64,000 nt of DNA from Parapristionchus giblindavisi (taxonomy: Eukaryota > Nematoda > Chromadorea > Rhabditida > Diplogasteridae): the NCBI GenBank assembly GCA_943737045.1, contig CALSFV010000265.1, forward strand, positions 558,001-622,000. The letters are read 5' to 3'. A program made the translations under genes and the position numbers. Below the pieces are notes generated by a model. It saw only the letters and a list, made by a program, of their open reading frames with translations, was not told where the DNA came from and did not search any database. Below, one piece after another: positions 1 to 12,650 of the stretch; the stretch's first letter is position 1, and each line of letters begins with the position of its first letter.

Positions 1-371
1 GTTGAAAGAGGCCCGTCTCCAGTGGTGTGTGGGACAGTAGGGATGTGGTATTACAATCAAAATTGAGAGTTAGCTATCATAATTCATCATGATGATTATA
101 TTAAGGCTTTGATAAATTTGATGCAAGGAAATACGATCGTATTAATTTTCCTTTTTTCTTAGGTTCCTTCACTCACACGAATATCGCTTGATACAATTCT
201 CAAACTACTTTCTGAAGGGAAAAGGTAGGACCACTTATTGATAGATGTGTAGCGTAAAAATCTCCATGAAAATGAATGTTTATTTCGGTATACCAACAAA
301 CGTATGTAGAAATTAATTGCAAAACAATGTTATTTTGATTTTATTTCAGGTATTTTTTTATTTTTAGCAAG
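1..371. other. non-coding flank left of the duplication
   Basis: AT-rich sequence with no open reading frame or splice-bounded exon that I can support. It has no counterpart at the left edge of the second duplicated segment, so it marks the outside of copy 1. Confidence 0.5.
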
Positions 372-2524
372 TAAACGCATAATGACGATAATACTTTGCA
401 GACGCGAGATTACGGTAGCTCACGATCCTTCAAATGTGACCCAACTCGTAACAGCCATTCTGGAATGAATGAAGCCATTTCTATATCTATAGATCTACCT
501 CTCTGATTTACATGTTATGCCCAATAATGGTTGATCTCGCCTCCTTGTACAGTATTCGCATTTCAAACTTCATGTCTAGAAACGGTTTATGTGATCTTTG
601 ATCTTTGATTATTAGGAAAGATTTGTGTTAAATTGTTGTTTTTTCTCTAAATTTCATGGATGGTAATTGTTAGAGTAACTATGAAATTGTATAAGTAAAG
701 AATTGCATGCACGTTAAATATAAATTTTGAGATGTGAATTTTTTAGACAATAATAATTGTTCTTCATTCTGTTTCGGCCACTACTCGCTACACGATAAAC
801 CGTTGCACCTGTAACACCGCATGAAACTCATGTTCAATAGAAACATGAGTTTTTAAATTCTTTCAACCAATCGAAAGTAAAATATCAACTCGTGGCAACT
901 TTTTGCGGACAAATTGATATATCGTAGAACCCAAAAATCCATACTTATTTTGTTATTTCAACAAAAAAATGTAAACCGCGATGCTGAAAAGTGTGCTTGA
1001 AAAAAGCTTTTAGCACCTTGCAATGTTTATGATCATTTTAAAGAACTCGTTTAGTACGTCATTTTTCTTTTTTTTAATATTATTCCATTAAAATCGTTTG
1101 TACTCAATATACAAGCAATCCAAATGATTTTGATCCAAACGAGTCTTGATTCATGTATTTCTCTTGTACATGAGACAAAATGTTCAACATATAAGGTATT
1201 CTACTCAGTTTTTCCTATATGAGTTTATTGTGTAGTGATAGATGTGAAGAGATTATTATCACTGCACTAGCAGTGATCACCCACATGACATTGCGTGCCT
1301 TGAATAACGGGTTGTAGCTTTATTGTTGAAAAATTCATTGGATCATTTCAAAAGACACACAGTACAACGCAAAATGGACCACGGAAAATAATATAATACA
1401 CAATGTGATTAGCTCAGACAGAAATACGAAACATTATGGAATACGCATGTTTAGCAAATTCAAAATACAATTTATAATACATAATTAAATATAAGACATG
1501 ACTCAGGTGAAACATTTCACTTTAGTTATTCAATTAATATTACTAATCTAGATCCGTAATATGTATTAATTACAACAGTTTGATTACTGTAATTACATAA
1601 ATCTTGGGGGCGGAGCTTGATTGGCTCTTGGAATGGCATCATCTCCACTATCCTCATCATCGTCTTCATCCGATCCGAGATCTCTGGCCACATCTTCATC
1701 ATCATCTCTAACATCTTCATGTTCTTCGTCTTCGTCATCATCATTCTCCGATGACGTCGTTTCTCTCGGAAAGAACTCTCGAGACACTCTCTCTTCACTC
1801 TCATCATCACGACGATCAGGGATCGATTCTCCATGAAAGGGGGCGAAATGATCCTCGAATGGGGGACTATCACTACCACTTCCAACAGAACCAGATGATA
1901 ATGATCCATCGGAATCAGAAAACGACGAGTCGACGGTTGAATCGGATTCAGAATCAGATTCTTCTGAACTCGAATCATCAGAGGATTCATCGGAAGAGTA
2001 GTCAGTACATGATGATTCATCTGTGGTTATCTCATCTCCTTTGACATTGATCTCTCTCTCATCGATTACTTCGTCGTCCAAGTCAGAATCTGAAATGAGC
2101 ACAATAGTTATTCTTTCCCAATGGTCTCAATTATATCTCATATTGGGTCATATTTTGAACAAGGTATTACTCTTTCAGCAACTTTTTCAAGTTAGCTAGT
2201 TATTTTTGGTCAGATCCACGAACAAAATATGACATCGCATCCCTTTTGTTTCTATAATGTATTATACGATAGAAGACAATAGATTGTTCGCATTACTCGC
2301 CTCCCTTAGGGAATCCCAATCTGCCCGGTAGATCAGTGTACTTGCAACTCCACGATCGAACAGTATAATCATCGGAACCCGATGCGATCATGTACGGATC
2401 CATTGGGTTCCATGAGACCGAATTCACGGTTTTCCTGTGTCCGGAGAGACTACAGATGGGGAATTCATCAGTGATCCTCCAGATTCGAATAGTCTCTTCT
2501 GAAAAGACCATAAGTAAAGGTTTG

Positions 2525-2600
2525 CTCTCCGCTCTGGCAACGCTCTCTCGTAGACAATGAAAGCGAAAAAGCATTACCAGAGCGGAGAGTTTCAAATTCG
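2525..2600. repeat. small palindromic repeat (CTCCGCTCTGGCA family)
   Basis: Imperfect hairpin: CTCTCCGCTCTGGCAACGCT pairs with AGCATTACCAGAGCGGAGAG and is followed by TTTCAAATT. Member of a dispersed family of about 80-110 bp hairpins seen at several places in the window. It sits in an intron of the decayed WDR26 copy; the matching intron of copy 2 lacks a recognisable hairpin. Confidence 0.75.
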
Positions 2601-2974
2601 CTTCAAATTACTTTAAAGTAACTCTAAATTAATTGTCAGAAGGGTTTACAAGTTTACATGACGCAAATGTATTTTCATGAGCAGAACATTAAAATTAAAC
2701 TAACTCAGGTAACTAGATGTTAACTAAAAGGAAAGAAACTGGAAGAATAATTAGTTACCTCCGGAATCATTTCCATATGAACCAGAGCATATGAATTCAT
2801 TATTCGTTCCACCAAAGGAAGCATTGATAACATATCCACCATCATAATATCCTTGGAATGTACGAAGAAGACATCGGGTCTGAAGACTCCACAAACGGAG
2901 ACCGAGATTCTTTGTGGTCACGAGAATGATCCTAGAAATATGGAAAGTTAGTTTTCACTTAATACCACGACGTA

Positions 2975-5900
2975 CAGTCCCGCAGAATCTCCCCCTTAAC
3001 GAAAGTTTCCGGGGACACTCGGAGTGTCTCCAAGTGTCTCCTACCCTGATTTGCGCTCTAGAATTATATAGCGTGTGTTAAATACGTTTATAGAGAGCCT
3101 TTTTGTCATATGCATCTAATGCACGTGAAAAATAAATTTTAAATAAATTTTAAAAATCAAAATAATGTATTTCAAAAATCAAATATCAATTCACAAATAT
3201 GACACGATGATACAGTAAATTGAACTACGTAGGTAGATTACGGTATATCCGCATCCGCTTCTCTGTCCGCGCGTCTGAAAGTCTGGACGAGCATTTTTCT
3301 TATCTTTCCCGAGTATTTTTGCTGTTTCCTTGTTTATTTCTTTCTATTCATGTTATGTATCAATTATTAACGTCCTAGAGCAGCTCATTTGCTGATATCA
3401 CTTTCCCTCCCTCACTCGAGGCCTCGTTCGACTAGCTTTTCTTCATTCGTTAGCAATGTCGTGTTGCAGGGCTAAATGGCCGCACCTTCTGGACTGGGTG
3501 TGTCGCCCTCGAGTCGTTCACTGCGCCCACTTACTCTGCCGCTAGCGACCGCAGGACGCTAACTCAGAAGTAAGTCTAGACTATAATTAATTGTATATTT
3601 CCAACAAATATTTAATTTAATTATCTATCTTTTGTATCGTTGTTATTAAATTGTTATTAGTTTCATTTCGCGTCGTGATGGCCGCGCGCCTGCTGCGGCT
3701 GTAGAGGGCGGCTCGCGTCTGGCTCCGGCCCGTCCGATGTTCCTACGCAAGTTCTCTAGCGCCAACAGCCCTCGACTGCAGCTGAGAAGTAAGTCTAGAC
3801 AACCATTGAATCTTTATTTCCTTGAATATTCAAGTTATTTATTTATCATTCGTCTTATTTTCTCTTCAATCGTTAGTAATGTGCCTTCTGAAGTTGGCAC
3901 GGCGCCATTTGAACGCCACATGAGTGAGAATGGATAACTTTCAGGCATTCGCCCTATGAGCAAATCGGACCCACGCCGGCGACCCCGATTCGATGCCATC
4001 AGCCAAATCGGAATCTATCAACTGGTATGCTAGAATAATGTTATAATGTAATCATGCATCTTCTCTTATTTTCGTCTATCATATTCTAGTCATAACGTTC
4101 AGAATATTCTTTTAAAATTTTTTTAGTAAAGATAAAATTCAGCATATTTTGCGCGTTAAATACGTAGAACTGACTAATTTCTCAATTATGAAATGAACAA
4201 TAAAGGGAATGTGAATTTATATAATTCTATTTATCTATTTCTTCAGGAATTAACGCGTTGGCTGACACCGCGCGACGATCCCTACGATAGAAGGTACGGT
4301 ATTATGGATGAGTAGTTCTGTTTAAGACTAATGTAGTTATACTGTAAGCTGAGTGAAGTAGATACTGTTTAATCATGTAACAGTACTGTTGAAATGATTG
4401 TTTGTAGAATTTCAAGGTTTTGAAAAACTGTAGCCGTATGCAAGAACAACGGGAAAACCGTTTTCCGTGAAAATGTGACGTCATTAGCGTAGGCGGAGGA
4501 TTTTTGGAAAACGCCTCCGCCTACGCTAATGACGTCACATTCTCCCATAAAACGGTTCTTGCATACGGCCACTGATAATGATTACGCTCAACTTCAAAAT
4601 TTTTGGAAGCGAGACATTTGACCTCTTTTGCAGAGTCGTGATCAGCTCCTGCTGTTGGATGCACCGGTCTTCGACGGAGAAATTGAATCAAGAACAACAA
4701 AGGACTAGAGTTCCTTGACTAGAACTTACCGCATTTGTTGACTAGTATTGATTAGCTTTTGACTGGCTCTTTCTTTCTATCACTTTGTTACCATACTTGC
4801 CTAGGATTTATTGATTTTTTTGCCAATATTGTAGCTGAGCTATAAAGAATAATAAAGAATACTATGTACACGACTTCTTACTCGTTTATAACTGATTTTT
4901 TGCTTGCCATCCCTTTGTGTTGTGCCATAGTCAATCGGTGCAGTCCTTTATTCAGATGGTACAAGAGTATGGAGATACAGATAACACTAGTGCTGATGAT
5001 GGCATTAAACTCGAAGAAAGACCTTTCATCGTAGGGATCGTCGCCCGGTGTCAGCCAACGAGTTCATTCCTGAAGAAATAGATAAATAGAATTATATAAA
5101 TTGGCATTCCCTTTATTGTTCATTTCATAATTGAGAAATTAGTCAGTTCTACGTATTTAACGCGCAAAATATGCTGAATTTTATCTTTTCTAAAAAAATT
5201 TTAAAAGAATATTCTGAACGTTATGACTAGAATATGATAGACGAAAATAAGAGAAGATGCATGATTACATTATAACATTATTCTAGCATACCAGTTGATA
5301 GATTCCGATTTGGCTGATGGCATCGAATCGGGGTCGCCGGCGTGGGTCCGATTTGCTCATAGGGCGAATGCCTGAAAGTTATCCATTCTCACTCATGTGG
5401 CGTTCAAATGGCGCCGTGCCAACTTCAGAAGGCACATTACTAACGATTGAAGAGAAAATAAGACGAATGATAAATAAATAACTTGAATATTCAAGGAAAT
5501 AAAGATTCAATGGTTGTCTAGACTTACTTCTCAGCTGCAGTCGAGGGCTGTTGGCGCTAGAGAACTTGCGTAGGAACATCGGACGGGCCGGAGCCAGACG
5601 CGAGCCGCCCTCTACAGCCGCAGCAGGCGCGCGGTCATCACGACGCGAAATGAAACTAATAACAATTTAATAACAACGATACAAAAGATAGATAATTAAA
5701 TTAAATATTTGTTGGAAATATACAATTAATTATAGTCTAGACTTACTTCTGAGTTAGCGTCCTGCGGTCGCTAGCGGCAGAGTAAGTGGGCGCAGTGAAC
5801 GACTCGAGGGCGACACACCCAGTCCAGAAGGTGCGGCCATTTAGCCCTGCAACACGACATTGCTAACGAATGAAGAAAAGCTAGTCGAACGAGGCCTCGA

Positions 5901-6341
5901 GTGAGGGAGGGAAAGTGATATCAGCAAATGAGCTGCTCTAGGACGTTAATAATTGATACATAACATGAATAGAAAGAAATAAACAAGGAAACAGCAAAAA
6001 TACTCGGGAAAGATAAGAAAAATGCTCGTCCAGACTTTCAGACGCGCGGACAGAGAAGCGGATGCGGATATACCGTAATCTACCTCCGTAGTTCAATTTA
6101 CTGTATCATCGTGTCATATTTGTGAATTGATATTTGATTTTTGAAATACATTATTTTGATTTTTAAAATTTATTTAAAATTTATTTTTCACGTGCATTAG
6201 ATGCATATGACAAAAAGGCTCTCTATAAACGTATTTAACACACGCTATATAATTCTAGAGCGCAAATCAGGGTAGGAGACACTTGGAGACACTCCGAGTG
6301 TCCCCGGAAACTTTCGTTAAGGGGGAGATTCTGCGGGACTG
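2975..6341. mobile_element. 3.4 kb foldback transposon with 1.3 kb terminal inverted repeats
   Basis: Two arms, about 2975-4295 and 5023-6341, are near-perfect reverse complements around a spacer of about 0.7 kb. Ends read CAGTCCCGCAGAATCTCCCC and its complement, each bordered by TA, consistent with a TA target duplication (mariner-like integration). The corresponding intron of the duplicate gene (near 28355) is empty, so insertion followed the duplication. The arms contain GC-rich blocks (for example 3450-3570 and 3672-3790) ending in AGAA|GTAAGTCTAGAC, which look like exons with splice donors. An identical 66-codon frame occurs in both arms but resembles nothing I know. No transposase is visible. 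Confidence 0.92.
4433..4569. mobile_element. short palindromic MITE inside the foldback spacer
   Basis: Hairpin whose ends are GCCGTATGCAAGAAC and its complement. The core arms contain GTGACGTCATTAGCGTAGGC and its complement around GGATTTTTGGAAAACG. It lies in the spacer of the 2975-6341 element. A related hairpin with the same GTGACGTCA...GCGGAGG core lies at about 56583-56725. Confidence 0.8.
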
Positions 6342-6599
6342 TAGTTATAGTTGAAAATGGTAGAAAATCATTGAAGAAAACTACAATATTCTTACTCAAA
6401 CCAATTTTTCAATTGCTATTCCACACTATTTTCATCACAACTTTAAACATATTTTCGATTTATTGTTAGAGAAAAAAATAAAAATTACTCACTGTTCTGA
6501 GGGATGTACAGTCATGTTTGAAATAAAATTCTTCTCTCTGATTACGGTATTGTCATCCCTCTTACCTCCCTTGCCAACGTTACGGTACCATCGAATTCT

Positions 6600-6790
6600 G
6601 AAATCATGTTTTGATCTTTGAACTTTGACTTATTCGATTGTTTACAGTTCGATTTTTCAAAAGTCGAAATAGGTCTTTCTCTGAACTTTGACAATCGACT
6701 TGATCTTTGATCTCTGAACTTGAACAACGGACTTGATCTTTGATCACTGAACTTGGCAATGGACTTGATCTTTGATCTTTCTAACCTATC
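6600..6790. repeat. degenerate GATCTTTGATC minisatellite
   Basis: Several units of roughly 30 bp built on ACTTGATCTTTGATCTCTGA, in an intron of the decayed WDR26 copy. The same array, shorter, sits in the matching intron of copy 2 (28970-29110), so the array predates duplication but unit number differs. Confidence 0.7.
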
Positions 6791-7308
6791 GTGGGTATCA
6801 GCCGCATAGACTCCTCTTCCACTCTTGCAGGCATACACACAACGGATACGGAAACCCTCGTAGACGCATAGTAGTGAGTAAACTCCACGCGAGATTTCCT
6901 GAAAAACAAAATCCATTTGAGATATCAGGCATTTTTTACCAGATATCCTCATCAAATAAATGTTTCATACCCGACAACTAAACTGTGAAAGTTAGATCTA
7001 ATTTCCATCACAATTGTCACCATCACATTCCAAACTCTTTCGCTCTTCATTTTTCACAGTTTTCAAAGATAGTTTCAGACACATCCAATTAATCGAAAAC
7101 CGTCGTTTCCAGAAAAATTTAAGTTTTGCCTAATGCAAGCGATATTCTATGTTTGCTTACTCCAGTCACATAAAATTTCGAAATGATCTAGTCTTACATA
7201 GAAAATGAGATTTCCTTTGAGATCTCCAATGACTAGTTGATAACTTCCTTTCGATGATCTCTTCTTGAACATGGCAACATCTTGGAATGAATGAGGTTCA
7301 TGATGGGG

Positions 7309-8129
7309 GATAATAATATATTTATTTCCTTATGCGTTACATTAAAACAGATGAAAGAAATTTGATAGATGGAGAATAAATAAATTAATAAGGGAATGCT
7401 TATAGCTGCAATAACTAGATCACAGCATTGGGGGTTGGGAGGGGGTATGGAAATTTTATTGGGTTTTAAAGGGGGAACTCAACCATGACACCATGATCCC
7501 TCTCTTTGACGATTAGTCGGTGCAATATGGTACAAGTGAAGTGATTGCAATGTGGCATAATTAGAGTGTGCGAGGATGCTTGTGCTGCACGGAGGCTTAT
7601 AACCGGGTGGAGGAGGCTGTGATAAAGATCGTCATTGAGAAAGTCGAGGACCAAGGGTCGGAAGGGAGTTCATGAAGACAATTACTAAGGTGTAATGGTA
7701 GGACCTACTGAGAATGAGATGTGAAAGAATAAATAAATAAAAAGCAACGAAATAAGATAACTAATAACTAGCGAAGAGTGGGGCGTAGAGAGATAGGGAG
7801 AGAGTACAAAGAGGGAGAGATGAGAAGAAGAGAAGAGAAAAGTGCAAAAAATAAACAAAAAAGGATCTCTCACAAGTTTTTTTTTTAATTCATGTTTTAT
7901 ATATAAAGGCTTACAAAAATTATGTTAAAAGTGCACTCTCGCTTGAGCTGAAAAACTGTGATGCTGTAGGTCTCGTGTATCGTGTCTTGTTGTCTTGTTG
8001 GTCTAAATGGTCTTGAGGCAGATTTAAAGTGTAGTCGTGATAACTGAAAAACTGAAGAGATTAGCAAAGTCTTATAGAAATATATTTATTTAAAATGATT
8101 CACGAATTTGTCTACTGAATGATAATGAG
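7309..8129 (-). mobile_element. insertion disrupting exon 10 of the decayed WDR26 gene
   Basis: The intact copy reads through this position in coding sequence (29620-29630), whereas copy 1 has about 0.8 kb of extra DNA flanked by GATAAT on both sides (7309-7314 and 8121-8126), a likely target duplication. On the reverse strand the insert contains GTAGGTCCTACCAT, TTGGTCCTCGACT and CAAAGAGAGGGA, a series also found in related form at about 18430-18690. This suggests both are 3' parts of one retroelement family. No coding domain is recognisable. Confidence 0.7.
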
Positions 8130-8212
8130 CTGGGTGTAGATCGTGTCGTTGTGCATATCATACACGTATACCTGAAAGGATACATTTACATTAAAGACAC
8201 ACTCTATCCTAA

Positions 8213-8300
8213 TTTTACTCTCCACTCTGGCTACGCCCTCTCGCAGACAAAGAAAGTGAGAGAGTGTGGCCAGAGCGGAGATTTTCAAATTAGCACGGGG
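8213..8300. repeat. small palindromic repeat
   Basis: Hairpin of the CTCCGCTCTGGCA family (CTCCACTCTGGCTACGCCCT pairing with GTGTGGCCAGAGCGGAGA) followed by TTTCAAATTAGCACGG. Its orthologous partner is at 29703-29797 in the other duplicate. Confidence 0.75.
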
Positions 8301-8418
8301 TGTGCCTTTAATATTTTTTATTCGTAATGTTCTTCCATAGTCAGAGAACAACGAGATAGTGCACGAAATGAGGAGACCGTAGACAATGACTCTTTCAAGC
8401 TAATTGAAAGGCGCACCC

Positions 8419-8526
8419 TGAGCCAATTTTACGCTCCGCTCTGGCAATGGTCTCTCGTTGACAGAGAAAGGAAGAGAACGTGGCCAGAGCGGAGAGTTTC
8501 AAATCAAAAATAGCTCGGGGTGTGCC
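8419..8526. repeat. small palindromic repeat
   Basis: Second hairpin of the same family (CGCTCCGCTCTGGCAATGGT ... AACGTGGCCAGAGCGGAGAG), ending in TAGCTCGGGGTGTGCC. The partner in copy 2 is at about 29895-30006. Confidence 0.75.
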
Positions 8527-10208
8527 ATTGAAAGGGGGTAAGTGTCACTCACATTGCATGTTCCACTGTGTCTTGAGTTACTGGCGCTCTGTACCTCAAT
8601 GTTGATATTAAATGAAGAGACTGTAATGGACAAGCATACGGTATGATCATCGAGTCCACAAACAGCTAGAAGACGAGAATCTCCACTCCATGACATTCCT
8701 GTGACACCACTCGCTACCTCTCGAGCTTTGATCTTACGGTAGGAATCGAGCTCACGAGTCCGAGTATTTACCTGTAATATTGTACAATTCGTTGAGCTTC
8801 ACTGTCTAGAATCAAATGGCTGAAACAGTGAATCTCGGCGCTACTAATAGCTACTTTTGAGTTACTAATATCCAATTCTATGAGCAAATTGCAAGTCTAC
8901 TGTCATCCATTTTTATTTTATTATTGAAATATTGTTTTGAACAGCGTAACAGAAATTGGCGAACTGATTGACCTTGATCTATAGTATGAAAAAAGTCGCT
9001 CACCTTCCAAAAGTGAATGATAGTGGAGTATGTGGCGGAAGCGAGATACTTTCCACACGGGGAGAACAAAACCTTCCACACTTCGCCCTTGTGCTCCTGA
9101 AAAGATAATTATGGTAAACAAAACTGTAAAATTAAATTGTCATGCTACCGCACTAGATAGATAATACACCGTACAAACAGAATTGGCAAAAATCAATAAT
9201 TCACTAAAATCGTGCTCTAACCTCTCTACAGCATTTCTCAACAAAGTATTGTTCATGTTGTGGTTGACATTCGTGATCAATGAAGAGCATCGATGGATCC
9301 TTGTATGCGACACTTTTACTGTGAAGATGACGTTGACAACTGTTCACTTGTCGCTCCCAAGCTTAAATAAATACACTTTTCTAAAATATTTTCTGCATAC
9401 TTGATAAAATCGATTGATTATTTGGTTCGATAACAACCACTTTATTATTTCTCGTAGTAACGGGCTGTCTTTTGTGTCCTGCTCGTAACCAGTCTTTTCA
9501 CAAGTACTGTTTTGAAGACAGTATGATTTATTACAGATTACAATCAAGAACTACAATTGCCAAAGAATGCATCAAAACATTCTGATTGTATTGATTTATC
9601 GATTTTTGAGGGTCGGACCGTACCTTGTTCGAGTAGTGTTTCTAGTCGATTAGCTGGTAGCATGAATGATGGAGGGAGCAATCTCTGGAGTCTCTTGCAG
9701 ATTCTTCGGACATCGGGTGTCTTTCCGTCGCCACTGAAAAAATGTTCATAATATCTATCGACAGCTGGCTATTCTATTCAAAATACCCATTTTTCTATCC
9801 TAGAAAATGCAATTTCTTATTTTGCTACGAAATCCGTAAAATCTACACGATAAACATTAAAGATTCGAGAAAAAGCAATCCTTCGTCTTAAAGAGCCATT
9901 TTACACATTATTTCAAATTTTTAAAAAAAAGTAAAAATTTAATTCCGCACTGACCCTCTCTTAGCATCAGGTTTATACTTTGCATATCTCTTTCTAGCGA
10001 AGATTTCCTCATGAGATTCGAATATGACTCGAGTCAATTCCTTCTTCGCTGGATCTCTTCTTGAGAAATCCCTCTTGAGTAAGGTTAGTGCGAGAGCTCT
10101 CTGGAATAGGAAACAACAATAATTCAATACTGAATATTCTCTAGTATATTGATTAATTATTATTGCACAATTTTTTTCGACAATCGTTCATGCGTGAGCA
10201 TGTGATAA

Positions 10209-10870
10209 ATATATAATATATAATATATTTATCGCATCTTGGAGAAAAGAGACGAGGGATTTTTTCATAAACAATTAAAATACATATTAAAACAAGAAGT
10301 AGCGACGATATAGGTGCAATTACTGGATTGCAACCTTTATAGAATTACTAAACACTTGAGGAGAGAATGATGTGACAATAGTTCGATCTAAATTATTCCA
10401 TTTTCGGACAACACGATTTGAGAAAAATGATAGATAGCGTGTACTAGATGAAGGGTTCATACAAATTCTAAGTTGATGACCTCGAGTAAAATTCAAAGTG
10501 TTGGAAAATATAAAGATGCTACGGGGGTCAATATCAATAAAATTATGAATGATCTTGAACGTTACAGTAAGATCAATAATCGTTCTACGGGTTTCTAAAG
10601 TAGGGAGGTCCAAGGCTCGTAGACGATCCTCATACGAGGTGTACGGTAGACGACAGCGTTTACATACCAATCTGGAGTATCTGATAAGTACTGATTCAAT
10701 TAGGGAATTCAAAGACGACGACATGGGGTTCCACACTTCAGAACAGTATTCGAGCAGTGGACGGACATAAGTGCAAAATAGACGGGTATAGATAACTGGG
10801 CTTTTTGATGTGAAAGAACGAAGGATGTAGCAGGAGCGAGCTTTAGCTTTTTTCACTATGTTGCTATAAT
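10209..10870 (-). mobile_element. 3' end of a non-LTR retrotransposon (reverse transcriptase C-terminus)
   Basis: A minus-strand frame at 10320-10856 encodes the region after the reverse transcriptase palm of CR1/Jockey-type LINEs: YVRPLLEYCSEVWNP, then a tail ending VVRKWNNLDRTIVTSFS. Length is 178 codons with no break. The matching intron of the other WDR26 copy (31567-31858) lacks it, so it is a 5'-truncated insertion made after the duplication, followed by an AT-rich 3' end (ATATATAATATAT). It landed inside or beside the small CCTGGCTTATTTATGC element that is complete in copy 2. Confidence 0.85.
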
Positions 10871-11575
10871 ATGGTGAGATTGCTCATTCCTGGCTTATTT
10901 ATGCATTCTGTTAACATGTTAAGACGATTATTTGCAGTATATATTAAATTATTACTCACTTTATCCTTCAAAATGAGATCGAAGAACTTCTCCTCAGTGA
11001 GAACCCGTTTAATTAGACTTTAACCTGACGATTCTGAAATAACCAATAACTGTATAGTGAATAATCAATATTAGCCATGTAGTTACGTGCCCATAAATAA
11101 ACTTTAAAAAAATAAACGAATGAAATAGAAAAAAAACCTTTAAAAAAATGAAAAAGAGAGAAAATCGAAAAATTTTAAAATTTACCGATAAGAATTCATG
11201 ACTGCTATCGATGATGGCCACAGCATCATCCCAATTCGACTCTGCTATGGCATTTCGTAGTCTGACCGCATGAGAATTCTCCACTTTGATTTGAGTCTCT
11301 TTCACAAGACATTGCACCGTCTCACTGTAAAGAATAAATCAATAATTGAATCAATATGCTGAAATAGCAAGGAAACCGGGAAAAAATGTAGAGACTATCT
11401 CGCTTATAACTAAGTAAGCAAGTAACTTTATCAAAATATGCTTTGAATTATCGTCTCTTCATTTCGCACATTATTTCTTCGTCTCTGACAAAGTTATCCT
11501 AACGTTTACCATACTTTTTGGAATTTTCCAAGTTTTCAGTGATCTGCTCTCGTGTTGGAAACTGTTGTTTATTAC

Positions 11576-11835
11576 ATACTAAAGCTAACGTGCCTGGAGG
11601 TGTACTTCCAACTGTCAAGCAGGCCTAATGGACGATAGCGGAACGTTTTTCGTGGGTTTACAACTTCAATCAACAAGTTTCAGTTCGATCGTTTTCTTGA
11701 ATGGAGAATAACATCTCTCAGAGACGGAAGAATAAGAACTTGCAAGATAAATCCCCCTGCTCCTGACTTACTCTTCTGCACTTAGTGCTGATAAGATAAA
11801 TGTATTGTATTGTATTGTAAAGGGAACGTAAGCAC
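11576..11835. other. copy-1-specific sequence ending in a TTGTA microsatellite
   Basis: The intron between the first two conserved exon pairs differs from copy 2 here. It ends with GATAAATGTATTGTATTGTA repeated units, a tail type often left by non-LTR elements. No coding signal is seen; the element identity is a guess. Confidence 0.4.
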
Positions 11836-12650
11836 TGATTATTAACCCACTTGAGTCCAAGATCCTGTAGATATTGAGCGATGACTCGAACCGTATTCCT
11901 CTCAGTCTCATTCAATCTCTTACGTGGAGACAGTACTGGCGCGGGCGTTTTGATCGTAACCTCGATTGGATTCAATGGAGATAATAAGGGCTGCAAATAT
12001 TTTTTTTAAATATTTTTATCAAATTTGCATATTTCTCTTCCTTCCTCTCTTATCTATCATCCTAGACAAATCATCGCTTTCACATTTTTTTAAAACCATT
12101 TTTCTCTTGCTATCAATATTTTTTCCCTAGCATAAGGACTGAAAGTTGATACATACTAACCAGTGAACATTATAAATCGTTAAAATAGCAATAACACTCA
12201 CCTTGCTTGCTCCATTCTCAGCAGCAACTAATTAAGCCTTGAGTGAACTCTGTTGAAGTCTAGAAGCGACTGAACTCGTCGAGGCTGGCGTCAGACCACT
12301 GTGCATTCTGCAATTTTGTATTCAAAATCATCTCACCCAAACATGGTGTCTTCCTGTTTTTCATAATCTATGTCCCAAAAACAAAGGAAAGAAAAACATT
12401 CGAGAGAGAGAGAGAGTGAAAAGAGGAGAATTTTCTCTGATTTACTTTTGAAGAGCAAATAGAGCATTGAGATTTTGTTCTTAACTGTGTGTAAAACATT
12501 AGAAGAATCATCATTGGAAAAGACAGGCCAGACAAAAGAAACGAAAAGGTCAATAAAAGCAGCAATTGTGTTGACTATTATCGAACTTTTCCATCTTATC
12601 TATCACGATCTCTTCCTCTTCTTCTCCCGTAATCAATACACGTCCTTTCA

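Larger units (their letters stand above)
1593..12306 (-). pseudogene. WDR26/GID7-like gene, decayed duplicate
   Basis: Degenerate duplicate of the intact gene at 27079-33054. Recognisable exons, 5' to 3' on the minus strand: 12306-12202, 11990-11851, 11324-11186, 11033-10960, 10100-9955, 9733-9624, 9361-9222, 9096-9004, 8771-8553, 8171-7198 (interrupted), 6898-6786, 6597-6493, 2931-2759, 2498-2301, 2089-1593. Lesions seen directly: an in-frame TAA at 12232-12234 (codon 25; AAA in the other copy); two extra bases near 11008-11020 that create a stop and shift the frame; an insertion of about 0.8 kb inside exon 10; and a GC instead of GT donor at 2299-2300. Most other exons keep phase and protein similarity, so decay is recent. 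A 3.4 kb foldback element and a LINE fragment sit in its introns. Translation of a full protein is not possible; truncated transcripts could still exist. Confidence 0.9.
372..12650. repeat. segmental duplication, copy 1
   Basis: This stretch matches 25852-33390 in the same orientation over nearly its whole length, including introns and downstream sequence. Similarity starts at the shared TAAACGCATAATGACGATAA and ends at CCTTTCA near 12650 and 33390. Copy 1 is about 4.7 kb longer because of insertions at 2975-6341, about 7309-8129 and about 10209-10870. Both copies carry the same two small palindromes near 8.2-8.5 and 29.7-30.0 kb, so those palindromes predate the duplication. Confidence 0.93.

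Noticed and set aside
1526..2044. Several overlapping open frames (Met/Arg-rich and Ser-rich) on both strands
   Set aside because: They are shadows of the low-complexity acidic exon of the WDR26-like gene and lack splice context; the same holds for 27012-27524.
3737..3937. 66-codon frame repeated identically at 5379-5579
   Set aside because: The two are the same arm sequence of one foldback element in opposite orientation; no family is recognised and no start or splice context was found.
9183..9404. Plus-strand frame over a WDR26 exon
   Set aside because: Antisense shadow of the exon at 9222-9361; the minus-strand reading matches the WDR26 family.
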